From Rhodococcus_D sp039923155 (GTDB lineage: Bacteria > Actinomycetota > Actinomycetes > Mycobacteriales > Mycobacteriaceae): 5,705 nucleotides of DNA. Made by a program: the position numbers and the translations under genes. Location: positions 1 through 5,705 of the forward strand of contig JBDTDI010000082.1 of the NCBI GenBank assembly GCA_039923155.1, read 5' to 3'. Within the stretch, counting starts at the first letter, position 1. The number at the start of each line of letters is the position of its first letter. This document shows positions 1 through 5,681 of this stretch, one piece after another. The notes beneath the pieces are model-generated. The model was not told where the DNA came from and searched no databases. It saw only the letters and a program-made list of their open reading frames with translations.

Positions 1-120
1 GTCGCCGCCGCCCTCAACGGCCGACCCCGCAAGACACTCGACTGGAAAACCCCAGCCGAAGCGCTCGCCGCACTACTATCCACCCCGTCGGAAACCGTCA
101 GTGTTGCAACCACCGGTTGA
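1..120 (+). CDS. IS30-family transposase, C-terminal fragment (cut by window edge)
   Basis: Frame 1 is open from the first base to a TGA at 118-120 and gives 39 residues. The 5' part of the gene lies outside the window. The visible tail contains LNGRPRKTLDWKTPAEAL (residues 5-22), which is the typical end of the IS30-family DDE transposase catalytic domain, where an N-x-R-P-R-K-x-L-x-[WY]-x-T-P-x-E motif follows the last catalytic Glu. It then ends in VATTG, an ending I associate with actinobacterial members of this family. The catalytic Asp/Asp/Glu residues are not in view, so I cannot say whether the enzyme is intact. The gene faces rlmN tail to tail. Assignment to IS30 is fairly secure from the motif. 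An unrelated integrase-core protein is possible but less likely. Confidence 0.8.
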   Translation, partial: VAAALNGRPRKTLDWKTPAEALAALLSTPSETVSVATTG

Positions 121-128
121 ATCCGCCC
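1..128 (+). mobile_element. Right end of an IS30-like insertion sequence
   Basis: The transposase tail implies that an insertion sequence enters from the left edge. In IS30-type elements the terminal inverted repeat often lies at or overlaps the last transposase codons. The stretch from about 101 to 128 (TGTTGCAACCACCGGTTGAA and following bases) looks like such an end. The partner inverted repeat and the short target duplication are outside the window, so the exact boundary is a guess and could lie anywhere between about 120 and 165. Confidence 0.45.
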
Positions 129-169
129 GCCCGAAATCGTACGAAGAGCGTGCTACTTACCGGTCGGCG

Positions 170-1291
170 TCAGTCCCTTCCCGGCTCCTCGGCCGCGAGC
201 TGGCCGCAGGCGGCGGCGATCTCCTGACCCCGGGTGTCGCGCACCGTGCAGGAGACTCCGCCGGCGAGGACGCGTCGCACGAACTCCCGCTGCACCGGCT
301 TGGGGCTCGCGTCCCACTCGCTGCCCGGGGTCGGGTTCAGCGGGATCAGGTTGACGTGCACCCGGGAGCCCAGTGCAGCGTGTAGCTTCTTCGCCAGCAG
401 GTCCGCCCGCCAGCCCTGGTCGTTGACGTCACGGATCAGCGCGTACTCGATCGAGACCCGGCGGCCGCTGGTGTCGGCGTAGTACCGGGCGGCATCGAGC
501 ACCTCCCGCACCGACCAGCGGTTGTTCACCGGCACCAGCGTGTCGCGGAGCTCGTCGTCGGGGGTGTGCAACGACACCGCCAGCGTCACCGGCAGGTTCT
601 CCTCGGCCAGGCGACGGATGGCCGGGGCCAGGCCCACCGTGGACACGGTGACCGACCGGGCAGAGATGCCCAGGCCGTCCGGTGCGGGTGAGGTGATCCG
701 GCGCACCGCGGCGACGACGCGGTTGTAGTTGGCCAGCGGCTCCCCCATGCCCATGAAGACCACGTTGGACAGCCGCCCCGGCCCACCGCCCACCTCACCG
801 TCGCGCATCGCCGCGGCCGCGGCCCGGACCTGGTCGACGATCTCCGCGGTGGACAGGTTGCGATCCAGACCGCCCTGCCCGGTGGCGCAGAACGGGCAGG
901 CCATGCCGCACCCGGCCTGGCTGGAGACGCAGAGCGTGGCCCGGTCGGGGTAGCGCATGAGCACGCTCTCCACCAGCGTCCCGTCGTGTGCCCGCCACAA
1001 GGTCTTGCGGGTGGCGCCCTCGTCGCAGGACAGGTGGCGGACGGGGGTGAACAAGGTCGGGAAGAGCTCGGCGGCAACGCTCTCGCGAAGATCCGCAGGC
1101 AGATCGGTCATCTGCGCGGGGTCACCGGTGAGGCGGCCGTAGTACTGCCGGGCCAGCTGGTCGGCCCGGAACGCAGGCAGACCCATGTCCACCACGGCGG
1201 CACGACGACCGGCGGCGTCGAGGTCGGCGAGGTGCCGGGGGGGCAGCCCGCGCTTGGGAGCGTCGAAGACGAGGGGCAGTGGGGTGACCAT
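170..1291 (-). CDS. rlmN: Dual-specificity RNA methyltransferase RlmN (23S rRNA A2503 / tRNA A37 C2-methylation)
   Basis: This is a radical-SAM enzyme that makes 2-methyladenosine at A2503 of 23S rRNA in the peptidyl-transferase centre and at A37 of some tRNAs, acting in the cytosol. Numbering from the first ATG at 1303, the 4Fe-4S cluster motif CGMACPFC has cysteines 132, 136 and 139. GMGEP at 185-189 is the SAM-binding motif. Cys125 (in LCVSSQ) and Cys366 (in AACGQL) match the E. coli pair C118/C355 used in the methyl-transfer cycle, with Cys366 the one that becomes methylated. All key residues are present and the length (373-377 aa) is normal. I prefer the ATG at 1291 over the one at 1303. 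It has GGGAG five bases upstream, and the resulting N-terminus (MVTPLPLVFDAPKRGLPPRH) matches the mycobacterial form I recall. The gene follows the tsf-cdsA series on the same strand but is separated from it by an oppositely oriented lapA-like gene, so it probably has its own promoter. An insertion sequence ends shortly after its stop. Confidence 0.96.
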   Translation of the reverse strand: MVTPLPLVFDAPKRGLPPRHLADLDAAGRRAAVVDMGLPAFRADQLARQYYGRLTGDPAQMTDLPADLRESVAAELFPTLFTPVRHLSCDEGATRKTLWRAHDGTLVESVLMRYPDRATLCVSSQAGCGMACPFCATGQGGLDRNLSTAEIVDQVRAAAAAMRDGEVGGGPGRLSNVVFMGMGEPLANYNRVVAAVRRITSPAPDGLGISARSVTVSTVGLAPAIRRLAEENLPVTLAVSLHTPDDELRDTLVPVNNRWSVREVLDAARYYADTSGRRVSIEYALIRDVNDQGWRADLLAKKLHAALGSRVHVNLIPLNPTPGSEWDASPKPVQREFVRRVLAGGVSCTVRDTRGQEIAAACGQLAAEEPGRD

Positions 1292-1357
1292 GATGGCTCC
1301 CATTGTCTCACCCGTGCTGGGCTAGTGGCCAACCGCCGAAGCAGGCATCCTGGTCAC
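1292..1357. promoter_or_regulatory. Divergent intergenic spacer between rlmN and the lapA-like gene
   Basis: This 66-bp region must hold the 5' control signals for two genes that read away from each other. I see no strong -35/-10 pair on either strand. On the plus strand, CATCCT at 1346-1351 sits six bases before the ATG at 1358. That position would suit a leaderless actinobacterial transcript, but it is a poor match to TANNNT. On the minus strand TTGGCC (near 1327-1332) is a possible -35 without a convincing partner. The role is inferred from gene layout rather than from a clear motif. Confidence 0.35.
1297..1301 (-). promoter_or_regulatory. Shine-Dalgarno sequence for rlmN (decides start at 1291)
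   Basis: Read on the minus strand, GGGAG is followed by five bases (CCATC) and then ATG at 1291. The competing ATG at 1303 is preceded only by GGGTGAG three bases away, which is too close for a good site. Confidence 0.5.
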
Positions 1358-1705
1358 ATGAGCACCGACCCGACCCATTCCACGCGCGCGAAGGACGCGA
1401 CTGAGGGGCGCGACGGCAAGAACACCTCCACGACGACGGGTGACGGATCGGTCCTTCGTGTCGCCGCCCGCACGCGCAGCGGGACCACCTACGCGTTCCT
1501 GCTGATCGGCACCCTGGTCGCCGTGGCCCTGGTCGTCTTCATCGTGCAGAACCTCGACCGTCACCCCGTCAAGTTCTTCTGGCTGTCCTGGAACCTTCCG
1601 CTGGGCATCAACATGCTGATCACCGCACTGGCCGCGGCGCTCATCACCGGGCTGGTCGGCGCCGTCCGGATCGCCCAGCTCAAGCGGGCCCACCGCAAGG
1701 GCTGA
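1358..1705 (+). CDS. LapA (DUF1049)-domain small membrane protein
   Basis: The 115-residue protein has a hydrophilic, Thr/Lys/Arg/Asp-rich N-terminal tail (residues 1-43), a first membrane helix at about 44-66, a short loop with FFWLSWNLPLG (73-83), a second helix at about 84-104 and a basic C-terminus (RIAQLKRAHRKG). The FIVQN after helix 1, the hydrophobic-aromatic loop and the Gly-rich second helix are the pattern of the LapA domain (lipopolysaccharide assembly protein A, PF06305). In enterobacteria LapA works with LapB in LPS control. An actinobacterium has no LPS, so the name describes the fold only and the function is unknown. The ATG at 1358 was chosen because the domain is complete from there. 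Longer reading-frame extensions upstream run antisense through rlmN. There is only a weak ribosome site (GCAGG about 12 bases upstream), so the message may be leaderless. It is the only complete plus-strand gene in the window, and its stop is 13 bp from the methyltransferase stop. Confidence 0.82.
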   Translation: MSTDPTHSTRAKDATEGRDGKNTSTTTGDGSVLRVAARTRSGTTYAFLLIGTLVAVALVVFIVQNLDRHPVKFFWLSWNLPLGINMLITALAAALITGLVGAVRIAQLKRAHRKG

Positions 1706-1718
1706 GCCGAAGCTGCAC

Positions 1719-2462
1719 CTAGACCGACACCAGCTGCCGGCGACGCCAGTGCACCCGGTAGGCCACCTCGAGCTCCAGGCCCGAGGTCTCGGACAGGGCC
1801 CGTGCCGCCACCGCCGGGGAGAACTCGATGCCCAGCACCGCCGCCAGGTCGGTGCGGCGGTCGAAGACCCACCGGGTGCTCACCCGCCGGAGGCAGAACC
1901 CTGCCGCGGCGAAGAACGCCTCAACGGCTACCGGGTCGTAGTGCGGAAGGTCCGCGCGCATCCACCCGCCGTAGCCCGACCGGGTGGCGTCGAGGTCGAC
2001 CACCACCAGGACGCCACCGGGACGTAGCACCCGGTTGGCCTCCACCAGGGCGTCGTCGCAGCCCGGGCCGAAGAAGCAGGCGGTCCGGGCGTGCACCACG
2101 TCGGCACTGTCCGCCGGCAGCGGCAACGCCTGTCCGAGGCCGCGCAACACCCGCACCCCGGGCGTGGCCGCCACGCGCGCCGTGGCCAGCTCGACCAGGG
2201 GCGGGTGCGGCTCGATCCCGACCACAGACCGGGCGGCCGCGGCGAAGCGGGGCAGGTGGAAGCCGGCGCCGCAGCCCACGTCGACCACGTCGAGGCCGCG
2301 GAAGTCTGCGACCTCGGTGACCGCCACCCAGATCGCACCCGCCCGGTCCTGCGCGGTGTTCTCGACCTCGTAGATGTCGGGCCAGTGCCAGATGTTGGGA
2401 CTGGGCGTCAATCCTGAGCCCGTGCTGCGGCCCGGTCTGCGGCCCGCTCGACGACCGCGCAC
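1719..2462 (-). CDS. Class I SAM-dependent methyltransferase, substrate unknown
   Basis: The 247-residue protein has a Rossmann methyltransferase fold. Motif I is VVDVGCGAGFHL (59-70), the acidic residue after strand 2 is Glu84 in VVGIEPHP, a post-motif segment LPLPADSADVVHAR (113-126) precedes strand 4, and ANRVLRPGGVLVVVD (142-156) is the usual strand 5 region of the Methyltransf_11/25 group. The acceptor molecule cannot be told from sequence. The N-terminal stretch NIWHWPDIYEVEN (23-35) has the look of a subfamily-specific motif and I recall similar proteins beside cdsA in other actinobacteria. The first start is a GTG one base after the cdsA stop (TGAcGTG) with no Shine-Dalgarno sequence, which suggests translational coupling. 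The first 17 residues are Arg/Gly-rich and may not be translated. A TTG at 2411 is an alternative start that leaves the domain intact. No tRNA, rRNA or lipid specificity can be inferred safely. Confidence 0.88.
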   Translation of the reverse strand: MRGRRAGRRPGRSTGSGLTPSPNIWHWPDIYEVENTAQDRAGAIWVAVTEVADFRGLDVVDVGCGAGFHLPRFAAAARSVVGIEPHPPLVELATARVAATPGVRVLRGLGQALPLPADSADVVHARTACFFGPGCDDALVEANRVLRPGGVLVVVDLDATRSGYGGWMRADLPHYDPVAVEAFFAAAGFCLRRVSTRWVFDRRTDLAAVLGIEFSPAVAARALSETSGLELEVAYRVHWRRRQLVSV

Positions 2463-2463
2463 G

Positions 2464-3372
2464 TCAGACGAGCAGGCTGAGCACGAGCCAGGAGACGACC
2501 GCCGAGGGCAGGACCGAGTCCATCCGGTCCATCAGGCCGCCGTGACCGGGCAGCAGCCGTCCCATGTCCTTGATCCCGAGATCGCGCTTGACCTGGCTCT
2601 CGACGAGGTCCCCCACGGTGGCGACAACGACGATGAGCGCACCGAACAGGGCGCCGGTCGCCACGCTCGCACCCAGCAGCAGGTGGACGGTCAGCATGCC
2701 GCCCACCACCCCGAGCGCGAGCGACCCGCCAAAGCCCTCCCAGGACTTCTTGGGGCTGATCGTCGGAACCATCGGGTGGCGGCCGAACACGGCGCCCACC
2801 GCGTAGCCGCCCACGTCGGAGCACACCACGCCGATCATGAAGCACGCCACCCGGGCGGGACCATCTTCCTCGCTGAGCAGCAGGGCCGCGAACGAGGCGA
2901 ACAGCGGTACCCACCCGGCGACGAACACCGAGGCTGCGGTGTCCCGCACGTACCCGGCGGCCCCGCCGACCAGGCGCGCAACCATGCAGACGACGACCGT
3001 GGCGGCGAAGGCGTCGAGCGCACCCGGGGGGCCGTAGACCCAGCCCAGCCACACCATGGCCTGGCCCCCGACCAGCAGGGGAACCAGGGCGAGCCGGACG
3101 TTGGCGGTGCGCATGGCCGTCGACACCTCGATGGTGGCCACGGCCACGGCCACGGCCACGATCGCCACCCACGCCGGTGGCGCGAAGATCAGGCTCAGGA
3201 TGATCAACCCACCCAGGCCGGCTCCCACCGCGATGGCCGCAGGAAGGTTCCGGCCGGCCCGCGAGACACGGACGACGGGAACGCCGGGAGCGGGCACCGA
3301 GCTGTCCACCGAACCTCCCGTGCCAGGCGGCGGGCCCGCACCGTCGGGGCCCGTCCGCTCCTGCGTTCCCAC
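2464..3372 (-). CDS. cdsA: Phosphatidate cytidylyltransferase (CDP-diglyceride synthase)
   Basis: This integral membrane enzyme joins CTP and phosphatidic acid to make CDP-diacylglycerol, the precursor of phosphatidylinositol, phosphatidylglycerol and cardiolipin. The 302-residue protein has a hydrophilic Pro/Gly-rich tail (1-40) and then a series of hydrophobic helices. The family signature lies at 259-285 with every fixed position present: Ser259, Lys262-Arg263, Lys268-Asp269, Gly271, PGHGG (275-279), Asp282-Arg283 and Asp285. Upstream conserved pieces CSDVGGY (184-190) and SPKKSWEGF (206-214) are also typical. The start is a GTG seven bases after the frr stop. A GAGG that overlaps the frr stop codon, five bases before the GTG, serves as ribosome site, so the two genes are probably co-translated. 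The length is slightly above the family's bacterial average because of the N-terminal tail. A GTGGCC repeat encodes part of an early helix (see the separate entry). Confidence 0.96.
   Translation of the reverse strand: MGTQERTGPDGAGPPPGTGGSVDSSVPAPGVPVVRVSRAGRNLPAAIAVGAGLGGLIILSLIFAPPAWVAIVAVAVAVATIEVSTAMRTANVRLALVPLLVGGQAMVWLGWVYGPPGALDAFAATVVVCMVARLVGGAAGYVRDTAASVFVAGWVPLFASFAALLLSEEDGPARVACFMIGVVCSDVGGYAVGAVFGRHPMVPTISPKKSWEGFGGSLALGVVGGMLTVHLLLGASVATGALFGALIVVVATVGDLVESQVKRDLGIKDMGRLLPGHGGLMDRMDSVLPSAVVSWLVLSLLV
3136..3159 (-). repeat. Four perfect tandem copies of a hexanucleotide (GTGGCC on the minus strand) inside cdsA
   Basis: The plus strand reads GGCCAC four times in a row. In the cdsA frame this is codons 72-79, a Val-Ala-Val-Ala-Val-Ala-Val-Ala run within a membrane helix. 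All four units use identical codons. A change in copy number would keep the reading frame and add or remove two helix residues. Confidence 0.85.
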
Positions 3373-3379
3373 GTCCGCC

Positions 3380-3937
3380 TCAGACCTCCATCAGCTCGGA
3401 CTCCTTGTGCTTGACCATCTCCTCGACCTGGGCCACGTACCGCCCGGTGGTCTGCTCGAGCTCCTTCTCCGCCCTGCTGACCTCGTCCTCACCGGCGTCG
3501 CCGTCCTTGCTGATGCGGGACAGCTCCTCCATCGCCTTGCGCCGCACGTTGCGAAGGCTGACCTTCGCGTCCTCACCCTTGCCTCGCGCCTGCTTGGCGA
3601 ACTCGCGGCGACGCTCCTCGGTCAGCTGCGGCAGCGACACCCGGATGATGGTGCCGTCGTTGCTGGGGTTCACCCCGAGGTCGGAGTTGCGGATCGCGGT
3701 CTCGATGTCCCGCAGGGTGGACACCTCGTAGGGCTTGATGATGACCATCCGGGCCTCGGGGATGGTGATGCCCGAGACCTGGGTGATGGGCGTCATCGCC
3801 CCGTAGTAGTCGATGACGATGCGCGCGAACATGCCCGGGTTGGCGCGGCCGGTGCGGATGCCGGAGAGGTCGTCCCGGGCGACCGACACCGCCTTCTCCA
3901 TCTTCTCCTCGGCCTCGAAGAGGGTCTCGTCGATCAC
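3380..3937 (-). CDS. frr: Ribosome recycling factor (RRF)
   Basis: RRF works in the cytosol with EF-G to split the post-termination ribosome and release mRNA and tRNA. The protein is 185 residues, the standard family length. Domain I is the three-helix bundle formed by residues about 1-30 and 105-185, and domain II is the insert at about 31-104. The conserved SGIRTGRANP (25-34) and the RNVRR segment (129-133, with Arg132 at the position known to matter for ribosome binding in E. coli) are both present, as is the domain II to hinge stretch NDGTIIRVSLPQLTEERR (93-110). The start is a GTG at 3937 with a strong GGAGG (3944-3948) six bases upstream. It lies 51 bp after pyrH and just before cdsA on the same strand, the usual pyrH-frr-cdsA order. 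Nothing odd is seen. Confidence 0.98.
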   Translation of the reverse strand: MIDETLFEAEEKMEKAVSVARDDLSGIRTGRANPGMFARIVIDYYGAMTPITQVSGITIPEARMVIIKPYEVSTLRDIETAIRNSDLGVNPSNDGTIIRVSLPQLTEERRREFAKQARGKGEDAKVSLRNVRRKAMEELSRISKDGDAGEDEVSRAEKELEQTTGRYVAQVEEMVKHKESELMEV

Positions 3938-3988
3938 GGGTTTCCTCCAGCTGCGTCGTCGTCGGGCCCTAGCGGGTCGTGACTCACC

Positions 3989-4762
3989 TCAGGACACCCC
4001 GGGGTCCACCGGGGTGCGGACCAACGTCCCGATCCTCTCACCCGCGACGGCCCGGGCGATGTTGCCCTCCACCAGCAGGTTGAACACCATGATCGGCATC
4101 GCGTTGTCCATGCAGAGGCTGAAGGCCGTGGCGTCAGCGACCTTGAGGTCCCGCTCGATCACCTCTCGGTGCGTGATCTCGGTGTACATGGTGGCGTTGG
4201 GATCGGTGCGGGGGTCCGCGGTGAACACCCCGTCGACGGCCTTGGCCATCAGCACCACCTCGGCATGGATCTCCAGGGCCCGTTGTGCCGCGGTGGTGTC
4301 CGTGGAGAAGTACGGCATCCCGGCCCCGGCGCCGAAGATGACGACCCGACCCTTCTCCAGGTGCCGCACGGCGCGACGCGGGATGTAGGGCTCGGCGACC
4401 TGCCCCATGGTGATGGCCGTCTGCACCCGCGTGTCGACACCCTGCTTCTCCAGGAAGTCCTGCAGTGCGAGGCAGTTCATGACCGTGCCGAGCATGCCCA
4501 TGTAGTCGGCGCGGGCCCGGTCCATCCCCAGGACCTGCAGCTCGGCTCCGCGGAAGAAGTTGCCGCCGCCGATGACGACGGCCACCTGCACCCCGGTCGC
4601 GACCACCGCGGCGATCTGCTTCGCCACGTTCTGCACCACGACCGGGTCCACCCCGACGGCACCTCCGCCGAACATCTCGCCCCCGAGCTTGAGCACCACC
4701 CGGGAGAACCCGGCCCGTCCCCCAGCGGGATCAACCGGGTCGGTCACCGCACGATCGCTCAC
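3989..4762 (-). CDS. pyrH: Uridylate kinase (UMP kinase)
   Basis: This is the hexameric bacterial UMP kinase, which makes UDP from UMP and ATP in pyrimidine nucleotide synthesis. It belongs to the amino-acid kinase fold rather than the eukaryotic UMP/CMP kinase fold. In the 257 residues I see the phosphate-binding KLGGEM (25-30), the glycine loop GGGNFFRG (65-72), the UMP-contact stretch DYMGMLGTVMN (86-96), the GAGAGMPYFSTDTTAAQRA segment (144-162), KAVDGVFTADP (174-184) and MDNAMPIMVFN (218-228). LGGE in place of the common LSGE is usual in actinobacteria. The first 18 residues are a poorly conserved tail. The start is a GTG at 4762 with GAGGAGAGG (4769-4777) upstream, six bases from the start at its nearest. 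The enzyme family is allosterically inhibited by UTP and activated by GTP; this is family knowledge and is not visible here. Confidence 0.98.
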   Translation of the reverse strand: MSDRAVTDPVDPAGGRAGFSRVVLKLGGEMFGGGAVGVDPVVVQNVAKQIAAVVATGVQVAVVIGGGNFFRGAELQVLGMDRARADYMGMLGTVMNCLALQDFLEKQGVDTRVQTAITMGQVAEPYIPRRAVRHLEKGRVVIFGAGAGMPYFSTDTTAAQRALEIHAEVVLMAKAVDGVFTADPRTDPNATMYTEITHREVIERDLKVADATAFSLCMDNAMPIMVFNLLVEGNIARAVAGERIGTLVRTPVDPGVS

Positions 4763-4808
4763 GCTCGTCCTCTCCTCGACCTGCAGGTGGTTCGCGACCC
4801 TCGCCCGT

Positions 4809-5633
4809 TCAGCTCTGGCCGACCTCGAACCGCGCGAAGCGGCTGACCGTGGCGCCGGCCGTGTCCAGCATCGCCTTCACCGTCTTCTTCGAGTCCTGCA
4901 CCGAGGACTGCTCCAGCAGGACTGAGTCCTTGAAGAACCCGTTGACGCGACCCTCGATGATCTTCCCCATGGCCTGCTCGGGCTTGCCCTCCTCGCGGGC
5001 CGTCTCCTCGGCGATGCGGCGCTCGTTGGCCACCACGTCCTCAGGCACCTCCTCGCGGGTGACGAACTTGGGGCGCATCGCCGCGATCTGCATCGCCGCA
5101 CCACGGGCGGCCTCGGCGGCGGCGTCCCCGTCACCGGAGTACTCGACCAGCACTCCCACGGCGGGCGGCAGGTCCGCAGACTTGCGGTGCAGGTAGGTGG
5201 CGACGGGGCCGTCGAAGACGACCACTCGACGGACCTCGAGCTTCTCGCCGATCTTTGCCGAGAACTCCTCGACGACGGTCGCGACCGTCTTCCCGTCGAG
5301 CTCGAGGGCCTTCAGGGCCTCGGCGTCGGCGGGCTTCTGCGCCACCGCGAGGTCGACGAGGCGCTGCCCGAGGGCCTGGAACTCGTCGTTCTTGGCCACG
5401 AAGTCCGTCTCGCAGTTGAGCTCGACCATCACGCCCTCGGACGCGGCGACGAGCCCGTTGGCGGTGGACCGCGCGGCACGCTTGCCGACGTCCTTGGCGC
5501 CCTTGATGCGCAGCAGCTCGACGGCCTTGTCGAAGTCGCCGTCGCTGTCGGTCAGCGCGTTCTTGCAGTCCATCATCCCGGAGCCGGTGAGCCCGCGGAG
5601 CTTCTTGACGTCGGCAGCGGTGTAGCCAGCCAT
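4809..5633 (-). CDS. tsf: Translation elongation factor Ts (EF-Ts)
   Basis: EF-Ts is the nucleotide exchange factor that releases GDP from EF-Tu in the cytosol. The protein is 274 residues. The N-terminal UBA-like module (about 1-50) carries the first family signature LRGLTGSGMMDCKNAL (12-27). The second signature ELNCETDFVAK is at 71-81, and its TDFV core inserts into the EF-Tu magnesium site. The C-terminal core runs to the end, with the conserved EGRVNGFFKDSVLLEQ (227-242). The ATG at 5633 is preferred because GGAGG lies nine bases upstream and MAGYTAADVKKLR is the usual actinobacterial N-terminus. A TTG at 5699 in the same frame would add 22 residues unlike the family. The gene normally follows rpsB, which must lie to the right of this window. 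Confidence 0.98.
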   Translation of the reverse strand: MAGYTAADVKKLRGLTGSGMMDCKNALTDSDGDFDKAVELLRIKGAKDVGKRAARSTANGLVAASEGVMVELNCETDFVAKNDEFQALGQRLVDLAVAQKPADAEALKALELDGKTVATVVEEFSAKIGEKLEVRRVVVFDGPVATYLHRKSADLPPAVGVLVEYSGDGDAAAEAARGAAMQIAAMRPKFVTREEVPEDVVANERRIAEETAREEGKPEQAMGKIIEGRVNGFFKDSVLLEQSSVQDSKKTVKAMLDTAGATVSRFARFEVGQS

Positions 5634-5642
5634 GGTGAAGTG

Positions 5643-5647
5643 CCTCC
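5643..5647 (-). promoter_or_regulatory. Shine-Dalgarno sequence for tsf (decides start at 5633)
   Basis: On the minus strand GGAGG is followed by nine bases and then ATG. This strong site fixes the EF-Ts start and argues against the longer in-frame TTG start at 5699. Confidence 0.75.
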
Positions 5648-5657
5648 AGGTCGTGGG

Positions 5658-5681
5658 AAAAAGGGGGCGGGACGTGCCCGC
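5658..5681 (-). terminator. Terminator-like or attenuator hairpin upstream of tsf
   Basis: Read on the minus strand, GCGGG-CACGT-CCCGC forms a perfect five-base-pair GC stem with a five-base loop (5681 down to 5667). It is followed by CCCC and then a run of five T (5662-5658). The stem is short and the T run starts four bases after it, so full termination is unlikely. Partial termination between rpsB and tsf, which would lower EF-Ts relative to S2, is a reasonable inference. Chance occurrence in GC-rich DNA cannot be excluded. Confidence 0.35.

Noticed and set aside
137..144. Eight-base palindrome TCGTACGA between the IS end and rlmN
   Set aside because: Too short to call a terminator or operator, with no T run on either side.
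986..1357. N-terminal extension of the lapA-like gene into rlmN
   Set aside because: The extension is antisense to rlmN and has no family resemblance. The ATG at 1358 gives the complete domain.
2374..3414. Long plus-strand open frame (346 codons) opposite the methyltransferase start and cdsA
   Set aside because: It is antisense to cdsA, is rich in His/Gly/Arg/Asp with no recognisable domain, and is expected from the lack of AT-rich stop codons in high-GC DNA. The cdsA frame has a complete family signature.
3056..3982. Plus-strand open frame (308 codons) across cdsA and frr
   Set aside because: It is antisense to two well-recognised genes, has no family resemblance, and is rich in Leu/Val/Asp/Gly in the manner of a shadow frame.
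4779..4788. Ten-base palindrome ACCTGCAGGT between tsf and pyrH
   Set aside because: It has no loop, no T run and no known operator match, and a palindrome this short can occur by chance.
4169..4846. Plus-strand open frame (225 codons) opposite pyrH
   Set aside because: His/Gly/Asp-rich shadow of the pyrH coding frame with no ribosome site or domain.
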